Positions 1 to 8,170 of a stretch of 64,000 nt of DNA are shown here, in pieces (positions within the stretch are counted from its first letter, which is position 1; each line of letters opens with the position of its first letter). The position numbers were made by a program, and so were the translations under genes. The notes under the pieces are model-generated. The model had not been told where the DNA came from, made no database searches, and saw only the letters and a list, made by a program, of their open reading frames with translations. This stretch comes from Pseudomonas fluorescens (GTDB taxonomy: Bacteria; Pseudomonadota; Gammaproteobacteria; Pseudomonadales; Pseudomonadaceae), in the NCBI RefSeq assembly GCF_003732425.1, contig NZ_MOBX01000015.1, positions 700,303 through 764,302 on the forward strand. Direction: 5' to 3'.

Positions 1-2
1 AC

Positions 3-1361
3 GATACGCTTGCCCAACGGATAAGAATGCTCGAAGAAATCCGCACCTTGCGTGTCGGTTACCTGCGCCAGCTCAATCAGATGGAGCGGCTCAGGGGCGA
101 GGTCAATTACTGGTATGAACGCATTCGCGTGAAAGCGCACAAAGAAACCCGAACCAAGCAGGTCGAGGACATAAACGCCAAGCAGAGCGATGCCAACCTG
201 ATATTTCTGAAAACCAGCCAACGCCTGGAAATCATCAAGCGTCATGGCCGCACCGACGACGTGTCCTGGTTCGACCTGCTGGAACACGCTCATGAGCTTC
301 GTGGCAATGTCGACCGGGCCCTGTACACGCAGTTCAACCTTCGCAACATCGACGCGACCTCGATTGAACGCAGTCAGATTCTGCAGAACTGCGTCGACCT
401 GTACACACGGTTCCGTCGTGAGATGAATATCTGGACCGCCACGTATCCACAACACTTCCACCTGGAGGAAGTACCGCCGTTGTTGAGCGGGCTCGAATGG
501 CTCGCTGAACGGGCGCGCAAAAATATCATCGAAGAGCCGGAGCCGGTTCCAACGGGACAGCCTGCACAAAAAGTGTTCACCACGGCTGACAACCAGTTGC
601 TGCAAGGCGTCGAGCGCTGGGAGCCAACCTCGCAGAAACACCAATACGTTTCCACCGGCCGCGGGGGCTACGAAGAAATCTGGGAGCAAGGCAACGATGG
701 CAGTTACCGGTTGTTGAACCCGCGTAACGAAGAACCGAGTGCTCCGCCCTCAATGAGCCTCGAGACATTACTGCTCGATGCGCAACGACGCCTGGACGCG
801 CAGACCGCCTACCAGGCCCGGGTCGAGTCCTACGCCGAGCAGGACATGCTTCCGGTCGACCTGCAACACATGATGGACAGTGAAGCGAGCGAGCTCAATC
901 GCCGCGCCAGCAGGATCGAAGCCCTGGCAGCGCAAAACCCGATCATTGCGCAATTGCGCACCAAGGCCCGCGAACTGACCCTCACTGGCCGGGCCCTGCG
1001 TACCCGCCAATCACTGACCAGTCAAAAACCCACCGATGGCATGCTTGAAGACCTTATTACGCAGAATGCCGTGGAGATCCGTAAAACCAGCCCACTGAAG
1101 AACCTCGGTAAACGCAACGGCCGCAACGACTATCTGCAAGAGTATGAAATCTGGGACATGACGCTGTCGCCGGCAGAGCTGCTTTGGTACGCCCACTTTC
1201 ACTATCGCAGCACGACAAGAGCGTTGAGGAGTTTCGAGAAAGCCCATTTGAAACTGCCCGCCCACCGTTTTCTGACCCACGCGGACGATGCCAGCCTGCC
1301 CTATGCCGACATTGGCCCGCAGTCGGCCGTGCTCGTGCACTTTGAGGCAATTCAGGCTTAA
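3..1361 (+). CDS. C-terminal part of a large toxin-like protein (partial, cut by window edge)
   Basis: The reading frame is open to the left edge (D-T-L-A-Q-R-I-R precedes the first ATG at 27) and the helical, charged character continues through it, so this is probably the tail of a larger gene; a start at 27 cannot be excluded because GGATAAGA precedes it. The visible 450 residues are hydrophilic and rich in predicted coiled-coil stretches (R/E/L/Q-rich at about 1-110 and 250-350), with no signal peptide or membrane segment. The tail ending in HADDASLPYADIGPQSAVLV resembles the C-terminal end I associate with very long Pseudomonas proteins annotated as dermonecrotic-toxin/DUF6543 type, but that is recall, not a computed match. 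It may be related in class to the NEL protein at 28749. Confidence 0.5.
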   Translation, partial: DTLAQRIRMLEEIRTLRVGYLRQLNQMERLRGEVNYWYERIRVKAHKETRTKQVEDINAKQSDANLIFLKTSQRLEIIKRHGRTDDVSWFDLLEHAHELRGNVDRALYTQFNLRNIDATSIERSQILQNCVDLYTRFRREMNIWTATYPQHFHLEEVPPLLSGLEWLAERARKNIIEEPEPVPTGQPAQKVFTTADNQLLQGVERWEPTSQKHQYVSTGRGGYEEIWEQGNDGSYRLLNPRNEEPSAPPSMSLETLLLDAQRRLDAQTAYQARVESYAEQDMLPVDLQHMMDSEASELNRRASRIEALAAQNPIIAQLRTKARELTLTGRALRTRQSLTSQKPTDGMLEDLITQNAVEIRKTSPLKNLGKRNGRNDYLQEYEIWDMTLSPAELLWYAHFHYRSTTRALRSFEKAHLKLPAHRFLTHADDASLPYADIGPQSAVLVHFEAIQA

Positions 1362-1395
1362 GCACCGATCGGGATGGCGACGCCCCTCCTCCACG

Positions 1396-1432
1396 AAAAA
1401 AGCCAGCCTCACGCCTGAGACTGGCTTTTTTT
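1396..1432. terminator. Bidirectional rho-independent terminator
   Basis: GCCAG-c-CTCA-CGCC-TGAG-a-CTGGC hairpin flanked by an A-run on the left and a T-run on the right, so it can act in both directions. It sits between the convergent ends of the toxin-like gene (1361) and metE (1441). Confidence 0.85.
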
Positions 1433-1440
1433 GCGGGCCG

Positions 1441-3753
1441 TCAGGCCAACTGACTGCGCAACTGCCGTGCCGCGGCCACCATGTTGACCAGCGCCGCTTC
1501 CGTTTCCGGCCACGCCCGCGTCTTCAGGCCGCAATCGGGGTTGACCCACAGCCGCTCCGCCGGAATCCTTTTGACCGCTTTTCTCATCAGTTTGACCATC
1601 TCGGCAGTGTCCGGCACCCGTGGCGAGTGGATGTCATAGACGCCCGGGCCGATGTCATTCGGGTATTCGAACGCTTCGAAAGCGTCAAGCAGCTCCATGT
1701 CCGAACGCGAGGTTTCAATGGTGATGACGTCGGCGTCCATGTCGGCAATCGCCTTGATTACATCGTTGAATTCGCTGTAGCACATGTGAGTGTGGATCTG
1801 GGTTTGATCCTTGACGCCAGCGGCGGTCAGACGGAACGCTTCCACTGCCCAGTCCAGGTAGTCCTGCCAATGGGCGCGGCGCAGCGGCAGGCCTTCGCGG
1901 AACGCGGCTTCGTCGATCTGCACGATCTTGATCCCGGCGCGTTCCAGATCCACCACTTCGTCACGCAGCGCCAGCGCGAGCTGTTGCGCCTGGACTTTGC
2001 GCGAGATGTCTTCGCGCGGGAACGACCACATCAGCATGGTCACAGGGCCAGTGAGCATGCCCTTCATGACTTTGTCGGTCAGGCTCTGTGCGTAGGTGAT
2101 CCAGTCCACCGTCATGGCCTGCGGACGACTCAAGTCGCCATAAATCACCGCCGGTTTGACACAGCGCGAACCGTAGCTCTGCACCCAGCCGAATCGGGTG
2201 AACAAGTAACCGTCGAGCTGTTCGGCGAAATACTCGACCATGTCGTTGCGCTCGGCTTCACCGTGCACCAGCACGTCCAGCCCCAGGCGTTCCTGAACCT
2301 GTACGGCGTGGCGGATTTCGCTGCGCATGGCGTCGTGGTAATCGTTGGCCGACAGTTTGCCCTGCCTGAACGCCTGGCGCGCCAGACGGATCGAACCGGT
2401 CTGCGGGAACGAGCCGATGGTCGTGGTCGGAAACGTCGGCAACTGCAAACGCGCCTGCTGTTGCGCGATGCGTTTGGCGAACGGCGAATGACGCTGACGA
2501 TCGCTGGCACTGATTGCCTTGATTCGCGCCTGCACCTGGGCTTTATGAATGCGCGGTGACTGCGCCCGACTGAGCGCGATGGCGCGACTGTCGGCCAGCG
2601 CGGCGCGCACGTTGGCAGCTTGCGGATCCTTCAGCGCATCGCGCAGCACGGCAACCTCGCTGCACTTTTGCACGGCAAAGGCCAGCCAGCTTTTCAGTTC
2701 CGGATCGAGCTTGTCTTCACGCTCGACATCCACCGGGCAATGCAATAGCGAGCAAGAACTGCTGACCCACAGGTTGTCGCCGAATCGTTCTTGCGCCGGT
2801 TGCAATTGCGCCAGCGCCTGTTCCAGTTCGCAGCGCCAGACGTTGCGGCCATTGACCAGACCGACCGAGAGAATCTTGTAAGTGGGCAGGCGATCAAGCA
2901 CCTGGCCCAGTTGCTCCGGCGCCCGCACCGCATCAATGTGCAAGCCTTGCACCGGCAGGCCCACGGCCAGGCCAAGGTTGTCTTCGAGGCCACTGAAATA
3001 GGTCGCCACGAGTTTCTTCAGCGGCGAGTACTGGAGGATGTGATAGGCGCGTTCGAAGGCGCTTTTCCATGCCTGCGGCAGGTCGAGGGTGAGGATCGGT
3101 TCGTCGATTTGCACCCATTCGACACCTTGTTCGGCGAGGCGCACAAAGATTTCGTTATAGACCGGCAGCAGGCGTTCGAGCAGATCAAGCTTGTCGAATT
3201 CGACGCCTTTGGCCTTGCCCAGCCACAAGTAAGTCAGCGGGCCGATGATCACCGGTTTGACGTTGTGGCCTAGCGCCTTGGCTTCTTCGACTTCCTCGAA
3301 CAGCTGTTCCCAGCTCAGCTTGAACGATTGGTCCGCGTTGAACTCCGGGACCAGATAGTGATAGTTGGTGTCGAACCATTTGGTCAGCTCTTGCGCATAT
3401 TGCGTCGTGCCGTGTTCGCCGCCGCAGCAGCCCCTTGTTGCGCCTCGGGCCATGGCGAACAGGGTGTCGAGGCTCGGCTGGCCGTGCGCGTCGCGCACGC
3501 TGGCGAAACGCTCGGGGATCACGCCAAAGGTCAGCGAATGGGTCAGCACCTGGTCATACCAGGCAAAGTCGCCGACCGGTAGCAAATCAATGCCGGCGTC
3601 TTTCTGCAATTGCCAGTGGGCGGCGCGCAAATCACGGCCGATCTGGTTCAGAGCAGCCTGGTCAAGGTCGCCTTTCCAGAAGGCTTCGAGGGCTTTTTTC
3701 AGTTCGCGGTCGGCGCCGATGCGCGGAAAACCAAGGGTGTGGGCCACGGCCAT
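1441..3753 (-). CDS. metE: Cobalamin-independent methionine synthase
   Basis: MetE transfers a methyl group from 5-methyltetrahydropteroyltri-L-glutamate to homocysteine, the last step of methionine synthesis, in the cytoplasm. The 770-residue protein has the expected two-barrel length, the typical N-terminus MAVAHTLGFPRIGADREL and the zinc-site residues H656 and C658 (IHTHMCYSEF) and C741 (NPDCGLKTRAW). The frame is open 12 codons further upstream, but the ATG at 3753 is chosen because GGAG lies about 10 bases before it and the family starts here. It is divergent from metR with a MetR-like box between them, the classical arrangement in which MetR with homocysteine activates metE. Confidence 0.96.
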   Translation of the reverse strand: MAVAHTLGFPRIGADRELKKALEAFWKGDLDQAALNQIGRDLRAAHWQLQKDAGIDLLPVGDFAWYDQVLTHSLTFGVIPERFASVRDAHGQPSLDTLFAMARGATRGCCGGEHGTTQYAQELTKWFDTNYHYLVPEFNADQSFKLSWEQLFEEVEEAKALGHNVKPVIIGPLTYLWLGKAKGVEFDKLDLLERLLPVYNEIFVRLAEQGVEWVQIDEPILTLDLPQAWKSAFERAYHILQYSPLKKLVATYFSGLEDNLGLAVGLPVQGLHIDAVRAPEQLGQVLDRLPTYKILSVGLVNGRNVWRCELEQALAQLQPAQERFGDNLWVSSSCSLLHCPVDVEREDKLDPELKSWLAFAVQKCSEVAVLRDALKDPQAANVRAALADSRAIALSRAQSPRIHKAQVQARIKAISASDRQRHSPFAKRIAQQQARLQLPTFPTTTIGSFPQTGSIRLARQAFRQGKLSANDYHDAMRSEIRHAVQVQERLGLDVLVHGEAERNDMVEYFAEQLDGYLFTRFGWVQSYGSRCVKPAVIYGDLSRPQAMTVDWITYAQSLTDKVMKGMLTGPVTMLMWSFPREDISRKVQAQQLALALRDEVVDLERAGIKIVQIDEAAFREGLPLRRAHWQDYLDWAVEAFRLTAAGVKDQTQIHTHMCYSEFNDVIKAIADMDADVITIETSRSDMELLDAFEAFEYPNDIGPGVYDIHSPRVPDTAEMVKLMRKAVKRIPAERLWVNPDCGLKTRAWPETEAALVNMVAAARQLRSQLA

Positions 3754-3809
3754 GTCGAATGTGCTCCATTGCGTAAAAGATGGCGCCATTGTCGACAGTC
3801 AGGGCAACA

Positions 3810-3822
3810 TGAGACAAACTCA
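3810..3822. promoter_or_regulatory. Probable MetR operator
   Basis: TGAGACAAACTCA is a perfect inverted repeat TGAG-N5-CTCA with the same 13-base geometry as the enterobacterial MetR box TGAA-N5-TTCA. It lies in the 112-bp metE-metR intergenic region, 57 bp from the metE start and 44 bp from the metR start, where MetR would control both genes. Confidence 0.6.
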
Positions 3823-3865
3823 ACCTTTTCGTGTTGATCACAAGTTTTCCTCATGGAGCTAGCCG

Positions 3866-4783
3866 GTGCTTGAAATCCGTCACTTGAAAACCCTGCACGC
3901 CCTGCGCGAAGCCGACAGCCTGGTGGACGCCGCCGACCGCCTGCACCTGACCCAATCGGCACTGTCCCATCAGTTCAAGGAGCTGGAAGAGCGCATGGGC
4001 ATGCCATTGTTCGTGCGCAAAACCAAACCGGTACGTTTCACCAGCGCCGGTCTGCGCCTGTTGCAGCTGGCCGACGCGACGTTGCCGCTGCTGCGCGCCG
4101 CCGAGCGCGACATCGCCCGACTGGCCGGTGGCACCGCCGGGCGTTTGCACATGGCTATCGAATGCCATAGCTGTTTCCAGTGGCTGATGCCGACCATTGA
4201 CCAGTTCCGCGATGCCTGGCCCGAGGTCGAACTCGACCTTGCATCGGGCTTCGCTTTTGCACCGCTGCCGGCACTGGCCCGTGGTGATCTGGATCTGGTG
4301 GTGACTTCCGATCCGCTGGAAATCGCCGGCATCACCTATGTGCCGCTGTTCACCTATGAAGCGATGCTGGCAGTGGCCAACCAGCATGCACTGGCGAGCA
4401 AGCCGTACATTGTCCCCGAAGACCTGCTGACGGAAACGCTGATCACCTACCCGGTGGAACGCGACCGCCTCGACATCTTTACGCGGTTTCTCGAACCTGC
4501 CGATATCGAACCGGCGCAGGTGCGCACTTCAGAGCTGACGGTGATGATGATGCAACTGGTCGCCAGCGGCCGTGGCGTCTGCGGCATGCCGCACTGGGCG
4601 CTGCACGAATACAGCTCGCGCGGTTACGTGAAGGGCAAACGGCTGGGGGAAAAAGGCTTGTTCGCGACGTTGTATGCGGCGATTCGCACCGACATGCTCG
4701 ACGCACCGTACATGCGGGATTTCCTGCTGACGGCCAAGGATACGTCGTTCTCGACCCTGGACGGGGTTAGCGCGGTTCGCTGA
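3866..4783 (+). CDS. metR: LysR-family transcriptional activator of methionine genes
   Basis: 305-residue LysR regulator: winged helix-turn-helix at about residues 1-60 (LTQSALSHQFKELEERMG) followed by a periplasmic-binding-like effector domain that in MetR binds homocysteine. The N-terminus MLEIRHLKTLHALREADSL and the divergent metE identify it as MetR. It starts with GTG at 3866, preceded by ATGGAG at suitable spacing. It probably controls itself and metE through the box at 3810-3822. A REPIN-like palindrome begins 8 bases after the stop. Confidence 0.93.
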   Translation: MLEIRHLKTLHALREADSLVDAADRLHLTQSALSHQFKELEERMGMPLFVRKTKPVRFTSAGLRLLQLADATLPLLRAAERDIARLAGGTAGRLHMAIECHSCFQWLMPTIDQFRDAWPEVELDLASGFAFAPLPALARGDLDLVVTSDPLEIAGITYVPLFTYEAMLAVANQHALASKPYIVPEDLLTETLITYPVERDRLDIFTRFLEPADIEPAQVRTSELTVMMMQLVASGRGVCGMPHWALHEYSSRGYVKGKRLGEKGLFATLYAAIRTDMLDAPYMRDFLLTAKDTSFSTLDGVSAVR

Positions 4784-4790
4784 GTCACTT

Positions 4791-4877
4791 GTGGGAGCGA
4801 GCTTGCTCGTGAAGGCGATGTATCAGACACGCAAATAGTGACTGTCAGATTGCCTTCGCGAGCAGGCTCGCTCCCAC
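4791..4877. repeat. REPIN-like element, GTGGGAGCGAGC family
   Basis: Inverted arms GTGGGAGCGAGCTTGCTCG and CGAGCAGGCTCGCTCCCAC face each other over about 45 bases of non-conserved spacer. Same family as the copies at 47108, 53932 and 57121 in this window. It lies between metR and the convergent acetyltransferase gene. Confidence 0.88.
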
Positions 4878-4892
4878 AGGGACGGGGTGATA

Positions 4893-5396
4893 TCAGATCT
4901 CGCGCCACATGTGGATCTTGTCGAAGTAGTCTTCACCCACCCGCACCGCCAATGGTTCGAGGCCGAACTGGATGAAGCCGCAACGCTGGTAGAGATTGAA
5001 CGCGGCGTCATTGCCGGCGGTGACAGTGAGCTGCAGAAGTTGCAGCGCCGGGTGGTTTCGCGCCTCGGCAATGGCCGCTTGCACCAGTTCATGGCCGAGG
5101 CCGTGCTGGCGAAAATCCGCCGAGACGTACATGCCGAACAGGGTCGCCTTATGACGAGCCTTCTCGCGCGGTTCAAAGGCCAGGCCGACGATGCCAGCCA
5201 ACGTGCCGGCTTCAAACGCACCAAGTACCACGTCGAGCTTGCTGGTCAGGCGCCCTTCCCACCAACTCAATGGCATCACTGCGCGTTCACGCACGCTGGA
5301 GGTGAACGCCTGCGGATGGCGGTCATAGGCTTCGAGCATCAGCTCTCGATAAGCCAGGGCATGACTGGCGTCCAGCCGTTCGATCCACATGTTCAC
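4893..5396 (-). CDS. GNAT-family N-acetyltransferase
   Basis: 167-residue single-domain GNAT protein. Acetyl-CoA binding motif A is visible around residues 85-110 (VSADFRQHGLGHELVQAAI, the R/Q-x-x-G-x-G/A type loop) and the C-terminal motif B follows (AAFNLYQRCGFIQFG). Substrate unknown; the family acetylates amines of proteins, amino acids or drugs. Its start overlaps the stop of the upstream LysE-type exporter gene by 4 bases (ATGA at 5393-5396), so the two are translationally coupled and may handle a shared amino-acid-like substrate (inference). Confidence 0.85.
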   Translation of the reverse strand: MNMWIERLDASHALAYRELMLEAYDRHPQAFTSSVRERAVMPLSWWEGRLTSKLDVVLGAFEAGTLAGIVGLAFEPREKARHKATLFGMYVSADFRQHGLGHELVQAAIAEARNHPALQLLQLTVTAGNDAAFNLYQRCGFIQFGLEPLAVRVGEDYFDKIHMWREI

Positions 5397-6031
5397 GCCG
5401 TCCTGCGCTGCTCAAGCATCAGCCGCACGGCCAGACCACCCAAAACGAAGCCCATGAAATAGCGCTGCAGCGCCAGCCATGTCGGGTTACGCACAAACCA
5501 CGAAGCGATGCTCGCCGCGAACAGCGCGATGAGCAAATTGACGCAGAAACTGACGCTGATCTGGGTCAGGCCGAGAATGATGCTTTGGGTGAACACCGAG
5601 CCGTGTTCAGGGGTAATGAATTGCGGAAAGACCGAGAGGTAGAACACGGCGATTTTCGGGTTCAGCGCACTGGTCAGAAAGCCCATGGTGATCAATTTGC
5701 GCGACGAGTCCGGCGGTAATTGCTGTGCCTCGAACGGCGAGCGCGCGCCGGGTTTCACCGCTTGCCAGGCCAGCCACAACAAGTACAGCGCACCGGCCCA
5801 CTTCAGTACTTCATAGGCCATCGGCACCGCGAGAAACACCGCGGTCAAACCGGCCGCTGCCGCGAACATATGCACAAAGAATCCGCTGACCACACCGAGC
5901 AATGAAGTGACCCCGGCCTGGCGTCCCTGACAGATCGAACGCGAAATCAGGTAGATCATGTTCGGCCCCGGCGTCAGCACCATCAGCAGTGCAGCGGCGG
6001 CAAAAATCAGCAGGTCTTGAAGCGGGATCAT
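5393..6031 (-). CDS. LysE/RhtB-family amino-acid exporter
   Basis: 212-residue inner-membrane protein with about six hydrophobic segments. The N-terminal signature LLMVLTPGPNMIYLISRSI (TPGPN) is diagnostic of the LysE/RhtB family, as is the loop ALNPKIAVFYLSVFPQF. These carriers export amino acids such as homoserine, threonine or lysine; the substrate cannot be read from sequence. First gene of a two-gene unit with the GNAT gene (4-base overlap); the NUDIX gene lies upstream on the same strand with a 23-base gap, so all three may be cotranscribed. Confidence 0.9.
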   Translation of the reverse strand: MIPLQDLLIFAAAALLMVLTPGPNMIYLISRSICQGRQAGVTSLLGVVSGFFVHMFAAAAGLTAVFLAVPMAYEVLKWAGALYLLWLAWQAVKPGARSPFEAQQLPPDSSRKLITMGFLTSALNPKIAVFYLSVFPQFITPEHGSVFTQSIILGLTQISVSFCVNLLIALFAASIASWFVRNPTWLALQRYFMGFVLGGLAVRLMLEQRRTA

Positions 6032-6054
6032 GGCAAAGTCCCATGCGTGGATGA

Positions 6055-6489
6055 TCAGGCGATTGCGCTCTGCGAGTGGCGATAAAACGGCAGGATCAGG
6101 TCGCGTGTCAATGGCGCCAGCACGACAGCAGGATCAGTGGCCGGATCGACCCAGATCACTTCTTCGATTTCCGCCGCTGGCGTGACGTCGGCCTCGATGG
6201 TCAGTTGAAAGGTCTCGGCCTGGACGACAAAACCCGGCTCGTTGGCCGCAGGCGCCGAGAACTGGCCGAGAAAGCTGGCCTGCGCAGGATCGATCCGCAA
6301 GCCCAACTCCTCTTCCAGCTCACGCGCCAGTGCATGCACCGGCAACTCGTGCGCCTCGATCTTGCCGCCCGGTTGCATGAACGCCGTGGTCCCGCGCTTG
6401 CGCACCAGCAGGGTCTGCCCTTCGGGGTTGAGCAACAGCGCGGCGGCTATACGGATGAGGTTTGCAGAGTCAACAGATGCACAAGTCAT
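6055..6489 (-). CDS. NUDIX hydrolase
   Basis: 144 residues, one NUDIX domain. The NUDIX box GKIEAHE-x7-REL-EEELGL at about residues 42-64 matches G-x5-E-x7-R-E-U-x-E-E-x-G-U with all metal-binding acidic residues. The family hydrolyses nucleoside diphosphates linked to another moiety, such as damaged nucleotides or sugar nucleotides; specificity is not evident. It lies 23 bases upstream of the LysE gene on the same strand. Confidence 0.9.
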   Translation of the reverse strand: MTCASVDSANLIRIAAALLLNPEGQTLLVRKRGTTAFMQPGGKIEAHELPVHALARELEEELGLRIDPAQASFLGQFSAPAANEPGFVVQAETFQLTIEADVTPAAEIEEVIWVDPATDPAVVLAPLTRDLILPFYRHSQSAIA

Positions 6490-6556
6490 GGATCAGCCAC
6501 CGGCCTGGAAAAACCGCAAGGATCCCATGCCCGGCCCAATGACGTCACGTCACCGA

Positions 6557-7918
6557 TCATTCACCCAGCGCCTTGAGCGTGGCTTCAACCTCCTCCGGCA
6601 CCTTGACGAAAATCGTGTACTTGCCGCCCTCCATGGCTTCGAACGCAATCAGTTTTTCCACCAACAGCGTGCTGAGTACCTTGCCGGCATTGAGCAGCAG
6701 CATGCCGTTATCGGCATTGAGATTGCGCGCCAGAATCATCCCCGCCGCCAGATCCCGAGTAGACATGACCTTGACCGACGGATCGGCCAGCGTCACGTCG
6801 CTGAGAAATGCCGCACACACCTGGATGAAATCCTCGACCAGATCCGGATCGTACAAACGCCCGGCGTACTGGCGCAGGTACAGCAGCGCTTCGTCGCTGT
6901 TCATCTGCCGCTCAAGGATCAGACCGCGCTGCAACTCGACGAAATCCACCGCCAGTTTCAGCAGGCGCGAACCGAACGGAATGCCCTCGCCCTTGAGCCG
7001 GTCGGGAAAGCCGCTGCCGTCCCAGCGCTCCTGATGATGCAGGATCAGACGCGCCGCATCCTTCATCGGGTCGAGGGTCATGAGCAACGATTCGCTCTGC
7101 TTCGGATAACCGCGATAGCGCTCGCGTTCGGTATGGTGCAGCAGATCCGAGGGCGTGGTCATCATCGCGTCGGTCCAGCTCAGCTTGCCGACGTTGTACA
7201 GCGCCGCAGCCATGGTCAGGTCACGGCTGGTGGCCTCGTCCAGCCCGTGCTGTTTGCAGTAGCTGCGCACCAGTTCGATGATCTGCCGGTTGGTCTGCTT
7301 GGCAGGTGGCAAGCGCAGATTGGCCAGCAGCGAGAACACTTCGGTGCCGGTGACGTAGCTGTGCTTGAGTTCTTCGTACGCCAGATCGAGCATGTCGGCG
7401 GTCTGCTGCAGTTCGGCGGTGCGCGCCGCGACATGCTTTTCCAGGGTGCTGTTGAGCAGTTTCAGCTGCTCGTTCTGCACCTGGTTCAAGCGCTCCAGAC
7501 GCTGGCGCTCCTGCTCGGAATGCTGGTGTTCGAGGGACTGGCGCAGAATCAGCAGCAGCTCCTCGTCATGCCACGGTTTGCTGATGTAACGGTGAATCTG
7601 CCCGTCATTGATGGCTTTGATGATCGCCGCCGGGTCGGCATAGCCGGTGAGCATGATCCGCGCCGTCGCCGGATAACGCTCACGGACATGCGCCAGCAAC
7701 GACGCACCGTCCATGCCCGGCATGCGCGCATCGCTCATCACCAGGTTCACCGGCTGCTGCGCGAGGATCTCCAGCGCCTGGGCGCCGCTGGTGGCCAACA
7801 GCACATCGTAGGGTTGGCCGCGTAACAGGCGACGCAGACTGTTGAGGATCGACTCCTCGTCATCGACCAGCAGCACTGTGGGTCGATGCGCCGGCAGCGG
7901 CGCGGATGGCTCTTCCAT
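6557..7918 (-). CDS. Response regulator with degenerate HD-GYP-type output domain
   Basis: 453 residues: receiver domain at about 12-130 with acidic pocket D19-D20, phosphoacceptor D63 (MSDARMPGMDG) and conserved K in ISKPW; a coiled coil at about 140-185; then an HD-GYP-like domain at about 200-360. HD-GYP proteins hydrolyse c-di-GMP with a metal centre that begins with an HD pair. Here that pair is replaced by Y241-N242 (ALYNVGKL) while HHQERWDGSGFP (294-305) keeps the second histidine cluster but has GFP instead of GYP. The active centre is therefore probably incomplete and the domain may bind rather than cut c-di-GMP. It is divergent from the c-di-GMP operon at 8171, with a 252-bp intergenic region. 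Confidence 0.88.
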   Translation of the reverse strand: MEEPSAPLPAHRPTVLLVDDEESILNSLRRLLRGQPYDVLLATSGAQALEILAQQPVNLVMSDARMPGMDGASLLAHVRERYPATARIMLTGYADPAAIIKAINDGQIHRYISKPWHDEELLLILRQSLEHQHSEQERQRLERLNQVQNEQLKLLNSTLEKHVAARTAELQQTADMLDLAYEELKHSYVTGTEVFSLLANLRLPPAKQTNRQIIELVRSYCKQHGLDEATSRDLTMAAALYNVGKLSWTDAMMTTPSDLLHHTERERYRGYPKQSESLLMTLDPMKDAARLILHHQERWDGSGFPDRLKGEGIPFGSRLLKLAVDFVELQRGLILERQMNSDEALLYLRQYAGRLYDPDLVEDFIQVCAAFLSDVTLADPSVKVMSTRDLAAGMILARNLNADNGMLLLNAGKVLSTLLVEKLIAFEAMEGGKYTIFVKVPEEVEATLKALGE

Positions 7919-8170
7919 GGCATGGCCTCAAGCAAACAGGGAAATTACGACGCACCGAGCCAACACTTCGCCGGTCCGCGCCTGAGTCCAAGGCTAGATG
8001 ATTTTGGCCGGCATTCACGCCGATCTTTGTCCGGGGCCGAAAGCGTAGTACCGCGGAGCCGACTATGCTGAAGACAGCGCAAGACTCCATCGGCTGATAC
8101 AAGCAGGCAAATGGCGAGGGAAAAGGATGCCCCGGATGATCACAGCATGCCTGCCCACGGGCGGCGCGGC

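Noticed and set aside
1288..2559. Open frame antisense to metE (423 codons)
   Set aside because: Shadow of metE; no ribosome site and implausible composition.
6242..7825. 527-codon + strand frame opposite the NUDIX and HD-GYP-like genes
   Set aside because: Overlaps two well-supported genes antisense and shows no family features.
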